From assembly GCA_001662425.1 (NCBI GenBank), contig BDDC01000372.1, positions 1 through 64,000 on the forward strand: DNA of 64,000 nt, written 5' to 3'. A model generated the notes under the pieces. The model had not been told where the DNA came from, made no database searches, and saw only the letters and a program-made list of their open reading frames with translations. Positions 46,352 to 57,049 of the stretch are shown in pieces. Positions within the stretch are counted from its first letter, which is position 1. Every line of letters begins with the position of its first letter. Origin of the DNA: Chlamydomonas sphaeroides (lineage: Eukaryota > Chlorophyta > Chlorophyceae > Chlamydomonadales > Chlamydomonadaceae). The position numbers and the translations under genes are program-made.

Positions 46352-48845
46352 TCAGCCCAGGCACAGCGCGAGTAGGTCGTCAAGATCCTCAGCGTCCGCA
46401 GCGGCAGCGGCGCCGACAGCCGGGGCCGGCGCCGGCGCCGGCGCCGGCACGGCGGGCACCGGCCGCGGCGCCACCACCACGGGCGCGGCCGGCGTCACGC
46501 GCGCCGGCATCGGCACTTGCGCCGGCACGAATGCGTGCGCTAGCGCCGGCACGAACGCGTGCGGTAGCGCCGGCACGAGCGCCGGCCTGGGCGCTGCGGG
46601 AGAGGGCGCTACCGCCACCGCCAGCGCCGGCCGCACGAGCGTCGGCGTCGGCGCCGACACCAGCAGCGGCCGCGGCACAACGTGCGGCGGCGGCACGGCG
46701 CTAGCCACGGACGCGACGCGGACGACGGTGGGGACCGGCGCCGGCGCCGGCATTGGAGGCGGCTGCCGCGCCGCCGCCGCCGCCGCCTGCCGCGCCGCCG
46801 CCTCCGCCGCCTGCCGCGCCGCTGCCTCTGCCGCGGCCTGCTCCGCCAGCGCCGCCGCCTGCAGCGCCGCCAGCTCGCGCAGGATCTCGGCCTGCGCCGC
46901 CGCCAGCCGCGCCGCCTCCGCCGCCTCGGCCTCCGCCTTGGCCTCCGCCGCCGCGCGCGCCGCCGCCGCGCGCTGAGCTGCGGCTTGCGCCTCGGCCGCC
47001 GCTCGCGCCTCGGCCGCTGCCTTGGCCTCAGCCGCCGCCTGCGCCTCGGCGGCCGCTTGTTGCGCCGCCAACCGCGACGCCCGTACGACCACGTACAGCA
47101 TCTGCATGCCGGATGCGTCCGTGACCCTGTACGGCAACCCGAGTACGGACAAAGGGGCGGGAGGGTCAGTGTGTCAGGTGAAGCTCATCGTACATTAGTC
47201 ACCGGGACGCAGCGTTGCGGACAGACCGACATGCCATCCCCGCCAGTCGTACCATTCGGTTTCCGGATCATGCCCGTACACGTCCTCGACGCGATAGTAG
47301 TTGCCGTCGTCGAGCGCTACGACTGCCGTACCGTCCGCGTCGTCGAGCGCGAGCACCTGCACCCGATCCACAATCGGATCTGACTCATCCGTGGCGCTGC
47401 TCAACGCAACGGCGGCGACAGGGTCCGCCGGCGCTGCGGCTTGAGAGCGCGCTTCAGCTGGCGCTGGCGGCGGCGCCGCCGGCTGCGCCGCCGGCGAGTC
47501 GCGCCCCAAGCCCTGCGCCGCCGGCTCCTCCCCGCCCGCCGCCGCCGGCTTGGCTGCTGCTGCTCCTGCCGCCGCCGGCCCTGACTTGCCGCCGGACATG
47601 ACTATCCCCAGCTCCCCACGCAAGGCAGCAACCTTGGCGCGTGCCTCGGCCAGCGCCGCCGCGCTGGGCTTGGCGTTCTTGCCGCCGCCGCCGGCCGCAT
47701 CGGGCCCGTCCCAGCCGGGGATGGTGCCGGCGGGCGGCGGAGGCGCCTTGCCTTGTCGCTGCCGTACGACTCGCTCCGGGGCCATGGAGGCATTGTTAGC
47801 CACGGCCTGGGCGGTGCCGGAGAGGCGCGCGGCGGCGGCAGCACCGGGCATGGCGGGCGCGGGCTGCGGCTTGCCGGCTGTGGGGCAGCGCGGCGGGAGC
47901 GGGAGAGGAGAGGGGAGGACCGGGAGTGGAAGTAGGTGTCAGCGGCGGCGGCGGGCGGGTTGGCTCGGCGGGGACTGAGGCTGGCGCTGCCTGGCGCGGC
48001 AACACAGGAGGAGTTGTGCTGCGTGGCAGCAGATGACGGGCGGAGGCTGGCGGGGGCGGAGGCTGGCGCTGCCAGAGCCACACGCTGCTGTGCGACTTGA
48101 CACAACCGCCTCCAGTCATCCAAGCCCAACACATGAGAGCTTGGCAACGTGCAGCTCACCCGAACCGCCAGCGCCCTCGCCCGCCGCGCCAGCCGCCGCT
48201 GCCGCGGGCGGCGCGGGCGGCAATAAGGGCTTGCTCCAGGCAGACATGATCGGCTTGGCCGCAGCGCCGCCCGGCCCTGCCTTCGCGGCGGCGGTCGTCG
48301 CGTCGGGCTTGGCTCGGACCAAGACCTGGTTTGCGGCAGCAATGGAACGCATCGGAACGGGGGCTCTTGTGAGCTGCGCGTGCCGTGCCTTGCCGGCTGT
48401 GTCGTGCATGGCAGGGCGGCCATGACAAGGCTGGGGCAACGACAATGCTGCGGTGCTATGGCAATGGCGGCGGCGTCGAATGCACCGCACGTGGCGCGGG
48501 CCCCAGCACCGACAGCAACCGCTGCCGACCTTGGGAGCTAGGCCTGCTGCCGAGCGGGTCGGCAAAGCGCCTGCCGCGGATGCAGCAGCAGAGGCTTTGC
48601 TGCCGGCCGCCGCGGCGGGTCGCGCGGCGGCAGCATTGGCCACAACGGCAGCTTGCCTAGCCTGCGTGCGTGTCGGCGCCGGGGCGGGGCGGGGAGGGGA
48701 GGTATGACATGGGTTGAGGTTGCAAGAGCAGTGACAAAGGAGGGGAGGGGAAAGGAGTGCACGGGTAGGAAGGAGTAGCGGCATAGACAGCGTTCACAAG
48801 TCGCTAGACGTTGGGGTCCGCCCTAGGCGTTAGGTGCCGGTGCCG

Positions 48846-48921
<76 letters not shown>

Positions 48922-50702
48922 TGATGCCGGCAACGGAAGGGAGGGCAGCAGTTATTTGCGGACAGCCGCAGAGAGAGGTGAATCCGTTGGGACAAAGGCA
49001 GGGTCCCGCCCCTCCGCTCGCCTGTTCCTTCTTCTTTTCATTGGCGGGCCGCCGGTCGTGGGTGCCGGTGATGGTGCCCGGGCAGCTCTTGCCGTTGGCC
49101 AAAGTGGCGGGGCAGGGGTAGGACGTCTGGGGGCGGCAGCATCAGGGAGAGGCAAGGGGGAGGGCAGCCGGCAGCGGCCGTGGGACAGGGCAGCGTGGGC
49201 AGGTGCGGGGCGGTCGCTGGTCGTGTGCTTCGCGCGTGTCCATTCATAGGTAACATAGAGTAGCACCATCATCCCCGCGCAGCGTGCCCTTGGTGGCGGT
49301 AAGCGCTGGTCCCTGGGTGTTGATAACCGTTGGTCAAAAGTAGCAATCAGGGCTGCGCTCGGGTGCGCCAGTGCGGGGAGCCAAGCCCAGCGCCGCCGCA
49401 AAGGAACCCGATCCCTGGCCCGCCCACACAATCTCACAATCACGCCCTCTCCCCGTGCGCGCGCGTTGCGGCTGCTGAGGGGTCCCCAGGCCCTTGCGTG
49501 CCCTTGAGGGGCCCCCGGCTGCGGCGCCCGCGCCGAGGGGCTCAGGTGCCGGTCGTGCTGACCAGCCGCGCTGAACCCGTGCTGACCAGCCGCGCCGGGC
49601 AGCCCCTGTGGTCCAGAGGCCGCAGCGGCGCACGATCCCTACCCACCCGCTGCTCGGTGCCGCTGCCGCGGCCAAACTTGCGCAAGTACCTGGGCCGCAA
49701 GGTCACAGGGCGGACAAGGTGACGGGGCGTCAGTTGCCGGCCGGCGACTGGTGCTGCGCTTGGGTTGCAAGGCCGAGGCCAAACCCTGATCCGGCGGCTC
49801 CTGCTGGCCCCTACAACAATGTGCGCTTGCTCGCCAGCACAGCAACGCAGGGGGGCGCTGCCCCGGGCGCTGGTGGGCGCTTCTGGGTCCGGCCACTGGC
49901 GCTGTCGTAGAGCGCGCTCTCGCTGTGCGGGCAGGGAGCAACCCCAACGACAAGCTGCCCGGAAGCTTGCGCGTGCTCGTGTTGCTGATCCGTGGCTGCC
50001 GCGTGCGTCGATCAGGGTGGCGCCGGCGCCACCGCGCAGGCAGCTGCTGCTGGGCAGAACGGCGGCGGTGGAGCAGAGCGCGCCGGCGACGGGCGCCGGC
50101 TGCGCCGGCGACATGTGGCACGGGCGCCGCAAACGCCGCTACTAAAGGCGTACAGGCGACGCTGTGCATCGACATGCGCTGCAAGGGCACTGCCGTTGCA
50201 GGACTGCCGACCGTGGCGCGCGACTCTGTCGCATACAGGTTGTACCGTCAGCAGGGCCGCGCGCCGCTGAGCCGTCTGCCTGGGCTGAACTCCGCCGGCA
50301 CGGCGGCCGCGCTGCTGTAGCTAGGCGGCAAGCTCAGGGTAGCGCAGGGTTGGCGGCGGCGGCAAGCATGCGGCGTGCAGCGAGACAGTGTGCGCTGTTG
50401 CTGTTGGCAGCGCAGTAAGCGTGTGCGGCGGCTTACGAAACCCGCTCCTGCCGCCCTGGCGGTTGCTCAAACCCTCTGCACAGCGCACTTGTCTAAACAT
50501 GTGTCGTGGTACACGGAGCCTGGGCAGGTGCGAAGGGTGCAGTCCAGCTCCTGTCAAGGGGAATCGGTGGGGATTCGTCGGCATCGTGGCGGCAGGAACC
50601 GACACCCTGCAAGCAGCAGTCGGAGTTTGATTTCACTTTGTAATAGTCGTCGTCCGCGACCTCCTTGGCGCACAGCCCACACTCCTTTGCGTTTGGCGCC
50701 AT
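46352..50702 (-). CDS. Cys/His zinc-binding N-terminus with Ala-rich coiled-coil tail
   Basis: Eight exons are deduced (minus): 50702-50604, 50550-50489, 49689-49647, 49126-49022, 48661-48530, 48325-48160, 47877-47253 and 47126-46352; about 668 aa. The junction of the last two is uncertain (the donor could be nearer 47203). The N-terminus MAPNAKECGLCAKEV begins an array of likely metal ligands: C8, C11, C29, C30, C37, C42, H48, C51, C73, C83, H91, with the motifs VYHDTCLDKYL and CPGTITGTH. The array is split over four exons yet joins in phase. Then come a basic NEKKKEQ stretch, Ala/Pro-rich linkers, a DDADGTAVVALDDGNYYRV segment, a long Ala/Gln/Glu helix likely to coil, a Pro/Val-rich part, and an acidic end (DLDDLLALCLG). 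I do not recognise the family; a nuclear or RNA/DNA-associated role is only a guess. Intron 4 would use a GC donor. Confidence 0.62.
48835..48921 (+). repeat. TGCCTG hexanucleotide array, about 14 units
   Basis: Two TGCCGG units followed by about twelve TGCCTG units, in the intron of the zinc-finger gene between 49022 and 48661. It is open in several frames and produces artefactual (GT)n and (PV)n frames. Confidence 0.95.
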
Positions 50703-50797
50703 ATCGTGATCCGCTATCTTGTGTCGCGTATGCAGGCTCGACGGCTGGTTTTATAGACTGTGATACTACCCGTTGAGGAAGGGACGAGCCGGCAACG

Positions 50798-51236
50798 GGT
50801 TGGTCCGATCGTAGGAATCTTTACACCGACAGCGGCACGGCGACTGTTCTGCGCCAGTATGTATGTAGTCTCGCCAGCAATGTGGTGCAGAGTTTCAGGG
50901 CCGACCTCGATGTTTGCAAATTTGGCACGCCGCTACCCCATCCATTCCCCGGCGCCCCGCAGGAGTACTGGTACTGGAGGGCCACGGCCGCCGCAGGCCG
51001 TGATGACGTGAAAGACTTTGACTGCCAGATATGTGGACCCGCACGCTATCATGCTTAATGGGTTGCGCGCCAGGTGCCTAGGAGGGGCTGGGCCGCAGAA
51101 GCGCACACGCCCTGTCCTACTAGCACTGGTCAATCCAAGGTTGGCGTTCGTGCTTGAAGCTGTGGTACAAAAGGTTATGGCGAAGATGGCGGGCATGTGT
51201 AAGGCGTCCACCGGGAGGGGGCCAAATGCGTGACGT
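50798..51236 (+). pseudogene. Decayed coding fragment, possibly of a KDZ-type transposase
   Basis: An 86-codon frame (50798-51058) reads like protein (NLYTDSGTATVLRQYVCSL; EYWYWRATAAAGRDDVKDF) and ends at a C-x-x-C-G motif just before a stop. A second frame, open from 51018, continues in a matching sense (AIMLNGLRARCLGGAG), as if a frameshift separated them. A zinc-knuckle CxxCG followed by an [I/V]xx[D/N]G stretch is typical of Kyakuja-Dileera-Zisupton transposases, but the match is short and from memory of the family pattern only. No start, splice structure or element ends were identified. Confidence 0.35.
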
Positions 51237-51681
51237 CGTGGACAAAGGGGATTCGCGGCCGCCGCGAGCATGAGAGGGCGCACGAGCGTTACCGCCGACA
51301 CAGCTCGCGCTACCTTTCGCGTTAAGCTTCCCTGGGGTACATATGATGTACGTTCAATGCCGTTAGGCGGCTTCCATTCCACAAGGGCGGACTTTTGGCA
51401 AGTAGTGCTGTGGCAAGAAGGACCCAGCACCCCGGCCCGGCCGTGCCGTAGGCTTCCTGCGCCCTGCCCAATCCCGAGCGCGGACAAGCCGCCAACTTCC
51501 AGCGTCGCAGCTGCTGAGAGCAGCGGTTAGCCAATGCCTTCAGGACTGCTAGGATAGGCGCGCAGCGGCGCGGCGAAAACTGCAGGGTCCCTTCGACGGA
51601 GGTCGTGCCGCGCGGGCGGTTATCTAGCTGGATAGAGCCAATAGAGCACAGCGTGCGGCCCTACCCCTGTACGGCGGCATC

Positions 51682-51823
51682 AAACTTCCCCAGCTGCGTA
51701 TGGGTGCATGACTTGCCCCTAAAAAGAGGCCACCCTGACTTGCCCAAAAAAGGAACCAGCCTGACCAGACGCAAACAGTCGGTCAGTATGCGGTGATAGC
51801 TGGGACTTTTTGAGGGGTCTCGG
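51682..51823 (+). repeat. Dispersed direct repeat, copy 1
   Basis: It shares cagctgcg.atgggtgcatg, gcccctaaaa, gaggccaccc, gaccagacg and aggggtctc with copy 2 at 51997-52111. It carries an extra 26 bases in the middle, which repeat part of its own sequence (tgacttgccc). Confidence 0.85.
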
Positions 51824-51996
51824 GCACACCGACATCCGTGCCCTCACCCCACGGGCCGGACTTTGCCGCCCGGAAACGGCAGGACTGCACTCTGCCTAAC
51901 AGCTGCACGCCTGTGCCAGCTACGCTACGCACGTTCCGCAGCGTTGGGACACTTGAACGTACGCCTACCAAGCCAACGCCTACCAAGCCATCGTGA

Positions 51997-52111
51997 AACC
52001 TCCCCAGCTGCGCATGGGTGCATGGCTCGCCCCTAAAAGAGGCCACCCAGACCAGACGAACATTGTCGGTCATGATATGGTTGTCGCCGGGGCTATTTCA
52101 GGGGTCTCTCC
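51997..52111 (+). repeat. Dispersed direct repeat, copy 2
   Basis: The shorter partner of the repeat at 51682-51823, in the same orientation about 315 bases downstream. Spacing and divergence suggest an old duplication or remains of element ends. Confidence 0.85.
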
Positions 52112-55100
52112 AGCCGCTGTCGTGGGGCATAGGCGCGCGACCACATGCTGGCAACCATACCGGCCTGGTGGTAAGGGTCCTGCTGCGCAAGGCGGGTGGG
52201 CCCGCGGCTGAGCCCTCGTCGCGGGTCCAGACATTTTACACCGTCGTTTTCGTGAAACTTTGTCACTCGGTGGCGAGGTCGGGCCGGGTCAAACCCGCAG
52301 CGCGGCCCGGCAGGCCCCGCGGGCACCCGCGCCGGCCGCTTCCACGCTCCAGGATGTTCGCAAGAACCAACCTTCCCCGCTACGCTAGACTTCGTTCTAG
52401 TTTATCATACGCTAGCGCAGTACACCGCCCGGCCCGCGCAGGTACAGGAGCCCTCAATCGCAGCCGGAGTGCTGACAAAGCCAATGTGGGAATCCGCGGG
52501 CGGCTGTGTCAGCTGCGGTAGTACGGGAAGCGGGGGTACTGAGAGGCCAACGGATAGGGGCCGCGCACCGGCACTCACTGAGCCACGAAGAGTACGGTAC
52601 GGTGCAGTTAATACCAGGGAGCATTCCTCCCAGACAACCCACGAATTAACCTAACTGTCCATTGGCCAAGTGCGGCTCATGCAATACGTAGTTCGAAGAA
52701 ACCACGCGACAGATAATACAGCCGTGTGCCTGCGCATATTATGGGAAACGCGTTGTCTGGGAGGGCCAGGGAGAGGTGGCATATTCGCGGGTCGCGAGAT
52801 GTTACCGAAGCACTCGGCGAGAACACAGTGCGTCTCCAGCTCCTGCCTGTCTGCCGCATGGAGCGTTAGGAAAGATGGTTGCAGATCAGGGAAGAGTATT
52901 TACAGATGAGCAGGGGGCCGCGTAGCATAGCTTACGAGGCCCGAGGCCCGCAGCGTCTGCGGCGCCACGCCCACGGCCGAGCGCGACAGCAGAGCCACGT
53001 ACGGTGAGGCCCCCCTGTCGTTTCCTGTTGTAGAGACGTCCCTCTGTCGTAGAAACGTCCCCTGTCAAAGACCCTCTTGCAGGACCCGTGTCATTACTGC
53101 ATTCCCCCTGTCGTATAAACAGCCTGCGTCTCGGCATTCCCAGTATCAGTTGGCCGTGCGGCTCTTCAACGCGCAGCTGCAGAAGCCGTGGGTAAATGAT
53201 ACACCGCCTTGTATATGCATATGAAGGAAGGCGCGCAGATGTGCAATGCCCAAGAGAGGTACGCTGAGTGTGACATTTGCAGGTCGCGAGCAGTCAGCGA
53301 ACGTTTTCGAAGAACACCGCGAGAATTCAGAACGTCGCCAGCATCATGTTTTACAGGTTTGCATGGAGAGCTAGCTCTCGCGGATGTGGTCAGCGTCCAG
53401 CAGTGCCTGCGGCCACACTTTATGTTGTAACGTGGCCCCCCTCGGTTGCAACAAGGCGCCCCGCGACGCGACGGGGAGCGTTGCCCGTGGCGCCGGGGAA
53501 CATCGCACAGCCTCTGGTGCAGGCGAGATGTGGGATAGCTGGAAGCCAGTCCGGCGTCCGCAATTTGCCGTTGGAGTACCACGCGGTGCGGGGGCGCCAA
53601 TGGTCCGTTGTGGCTACCGCGCCTATGGCAAAATGCGAGGGGGATCACGCGCGGCAAAACTTCACACCCTGAGGAGTTTTACCTCCTGCTTCGCACGCCA
53701 GGGCAGCCGCGTTGCGCCGCATACCTCTGTGCCGCGCGCCGCCCTTGCCAGGCGCCCAAAACGCCACTTTCACGTCACTGACGGCGTTGTGGGGTAGGGG
53801 ATGCGGGTGGGTTGTCAGCGCATGCCCCCGCGCTCACTCCCAGCATAGGGAGTGGGTGGCCGGGTCTCTAGCGGGCAGCGCTGGTGGTGGTGGCTGGTGC
53901 GTGCCGTGCAACCGGCTAAGCGAACTTTGAAGACGAAGGAACATCTTCCCGCTGGAACGCTGCCGGCTAACCGCCCTCCTGCGCCCTCGCACGGCGCGCC
54001 CGCGATGCCCTCCGCTACACTCCGAGCGCGCAACGCCGACGCCGCGCTCGAGGCCCGCCGTGGTCCGTCTGCAGGATCCCTGGCGCGCACGGCTACAATC
54101 TCCCGCCGACGGCTGCGCGCTGGCCGCGGCCGCGACAGGCGCAGCAGCGGCCTGGTGTCGGCGACGCTGGGCCGGGGGCGCTACGGCGGGGTGGGGGCCA
54201 CGAGGGTGCACCGCGGTGAGCGCCGACGTGCGCAGCTGCTGCTAGAGCTCTTTCCGCGGTGGCCAGTTCCGAGTGGAAGCCTTCCTTGGGGCGCTGAAAG
54301 CACAGGCTACTGCGGCCAGGGCCCGGGGAGGCAGGGGCCAGGGGGACAGGGCCGGGCCAGGCGCCAGGGGGTCAGGCCGGGCTCTGGCAGGTGGTCACTC
54401 CGGCTTTGACGGCGGCGGCAGTTGCGGCGGGGGGCGCTGATCAACCGTTGACACCGAGGTTTTGGATGGGATCATGTAACCCGTTCCCAAACCAACAAAC
54501 GCCATCGACGCCGGCTGGGACACCCAGCGCCGAGGCGGCGTCGGGCGCTGTGTTGAAGAGGGTGGAGGCGCCGCCGTCTGGCTGGGCAACCGGCTGGGCT
54601 GCTGCGCTGCGGCTACACAAGCTTCTGATGGCATGCGGGGGTTCTTCAACCTACCGGCAACATCGGCATGCCGCTGTGCGTTGCGGCATGCTGCCTGTCA
54701 CGTTACTCCAGCTGCTGTCATTACGTTGGCGTGCTGACAAGGCCATGCGCCGGACTGCATTCGCGATCCGCCCGGCGCACGCGTGCCTGGCCAGGTCGAG
54801 GGTAATGGCCATAGGGAGCAGGGCTGTCACCACGAGTGCCACAGTGAAGCACGTGCGGCAGGGGCGGTGGGCTGGAAGCGGTGTGGCGGCGTGCATACGC
54901 GTTGCGGGGGCGGCCTGCGCGCTTGTTGGTGGCGGCCGGTGGGACAAGACACACGAAGTGAGGGAGGAGGGGCCTGCGCAACGAGGTTCGTTTCGAGCTG
55001 GAGGATCCTAAGATGGTAGCACTGCCTTTAGGGGATAGCTTCACGGGCTGTGAATTTGGGAAAGCTAGAGTGCACCTGGGGCAGGCAGAAGGCCTTGTGG

Positions 55101-55598
55101 CTAGGGGAGGGCTTAATTGAAATCAAGCGAAGCCAAATAACGGTCGAGTCACAACCTGAAGTTGCGTAACCGGGGCAACATCGATACCTGTTAGAGGGGA
55201 AAGTGTCCCAGCCCAAGAGTTTCCGAGACAAACCCGAGAACCGAACCTGTGGAACGGGGTTGGCCTCGAGGGCTGTCCTGGGCTAGGGCCTGCTGGGCCG
55301 TGTTGCGCCGCGCTGGGTCTGCGTCACACATGGGACATGCGTTAATCGTTGCACGCAAGGGATACGCACGACGCTGCGGCGCGGGACGTGGCCAGACGCG
55401 GTCCGTGCGTTGCTTGCACGTTCGCCACCCTGGGCACGCCTGTGCCGCGCGTGGCCGCGGCTAGAGGTCCGGGCTCGGCCTGTCACGATGTAGGGCGCAC
55501 GGAGTGAGTGCGGCTTCTGTGATGCATCACTGCCGCTGCATACGCAGGGTTATTCCTGGCTATGGCAGTTAGAGGATGCCTGCCGTCCAAGCAACAAG
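52112..55598. other. Stretch without a recognised gene
   Basis: About 3.5 kb of lower GC than the flanking genes. Open frames on both strands are short or lack matched splice phases. A plus frame from an ATG near 54004 and a minus frame at 54651-54947 with a hydrophobic segment are the longest plausible pieces, but nothing identifies them. It lies between two decayed-looking coding fragments and may be the interior of a degraded mobile element. Confidence 0.35.
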
Positions 55599-56381
55599 AT
55601 GGCGTGCTCGCGTTCCTACCTCCGCGCTTCTACCCACTGTCAAGCATGCGGCGGAGCTGTGTGTGGCAAAATCAACGAGCTCCAGCGCAGCTTAGGAGTC
55701 GGTATGCGGAAGGCAATGTCGCTGCTGCCGCATCAGGCTGCGCGTGCCGCGGTGTTGTACACCGTTGACTACATGGCACATCCTGACGCACGCAACGCCC
55801 ACACAAATTATCGTCCACTTACATACATAGAAGCGGCTGTTCGGGTGGCTATGCCGCACCGCTCGACGTCAAGTTGTTCCTGTCACACCTCGCTACGCCG
55901 ATGCGCCGAAACTTGCGCTGCGCTCATGTGAAGGGCCTACGCAAGCAGCATACTCGGTCGGGGCGAGGCTGGCGGCGAAGGACCTGACGCGCAAAGCCCC
56001 GCAAACTAGAGAGGGCCAGCAACCGGCAAACTCCATTGTCCCAGTCGCTAGAATGCAGCAGGGACTGGCTGCCCTCACGCTGGAGAAGCGATTCCTGCTA
56101 CGCCAGCGAATGTAAGTGAATTGGGAGCGCGCCGGACCTTGCTCGCTGGCAACGCCGCTGACCTCCGCACCATTCCCTACAGTGTCAGCGAGCTTGGAGG
56201 CCTCGCAGAGGATGCAGTTCAGCGGATGGAGGAGGAGGTCTTCGGGAACAGCACCTCAGTGGTGAGGTTACCTTGCGGCGTCCGTGCCATGCGCATATGT
56301 CAACTGCAAGCGAAGAACGCAGCCCCCGGGCTCCGTGTGCGCGTGACTGTAGAAGGATGCCGCCAATGAACGCGCCAACCT
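55599..56381 (+). CDS. Unrecognised spliced gene fragment (partial or decayed)
   Basis: Three consecutive exons join in phase: about 55949-56111 (GTAAGT donor), 56183-56261 (GTGAGG donor) and 56353-56381 (GTGAAC donor). They give a helical, charged sequence: LTLEKRFLLRQR, then VSELGGLAEDAVQRMEEEVF, then KDAANERANL. Just upstream, an open frame at 55599-55931 contains HCQACGGAVCGKINELQRSL and looks protein-like, but its junction to the next exon could not be fixed. No stop, start or family was established. Beyond 56381 the likely continuation soon meets stop codons, so the gene may be degenerate. It could belong to the same element as the fragment at 50798-51236, or be a 5' part of the downstream Gln-rich gene. 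Confidence 0.4.
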
Positions 56382-57049
56382 GTGAACGTTGCAGTACGCC
56401 GACCAGGGCCTTGGCCAAGTCTAGCAGCAGTCTTTCAGTCTCGTGGAACACGTGGAGCTCTAGGGTCGTGCCTTAAACTTTTAGATAATTCTACCTCCGC
56501 GCCGCAAGACCGTACGATAGGCTTGCTCGAAGTGGCCCTTGTAGCTGGCCATGTGATTACGGTATCGTCGGTGTGCAGGGGGGGACTTCTGGTTCATGGC
56601 TTACTATCTGCCGCCGTCGTCTAGCTACTGCTGCCCTTGGCCGCTTCCTGTGGTGCCAGTGCTGTTATTCACGCCTCAGAACATTCCTCCATGCCGGCCG
56701 TGCGGCACCTGCACAAGCGCGACTGCAAAAACCGCCACCTGCCCCGCCTTGCCAATTGTAGGAGCAATACTTCGCGCTTATGGGCATACGTTCGACTGTC
56801 CTGCGCGAGGAGCTGCAGCTGTCCTCAGCCCAGGGCATGACCGGGGGTGAGCCGAGCGCGGCTACCGACCGTCTCGCAGGGTTTGCCCCGCACACCCTCT
56901 GCAGCGCCGGCCCCTGGGGCAGCCAAGCGCGGCAACGGCCGCCACACAGCCCCTGCCGACCTCCGGAAGATTTTGCCTGCTAAGATGCGGTGTCAATTGT
57001 CTAACGCTAACCCGCGCCCTACCGGTATCCCTGTATCCGTCGCCCTCAG

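Noticed and set aside
46352..47203. In-frame stop between the last two exons of the zinc-finger gene taken as a gene end
   Set aside because: The following Ala-rich frame lacks its own credible start and continues in phase from an upstream donor, so a single gene with an intron is more likely, although the exact junction is unsure.
56382..56480. Stop-interrupted frame that would read smoothly if TAG coded Gln
   Set aside because: TAG is used as a true stop in this window (end of the surface-protein gene at 3858-3860), so a variant code is not supported; decay or a missed splice site is simpler.
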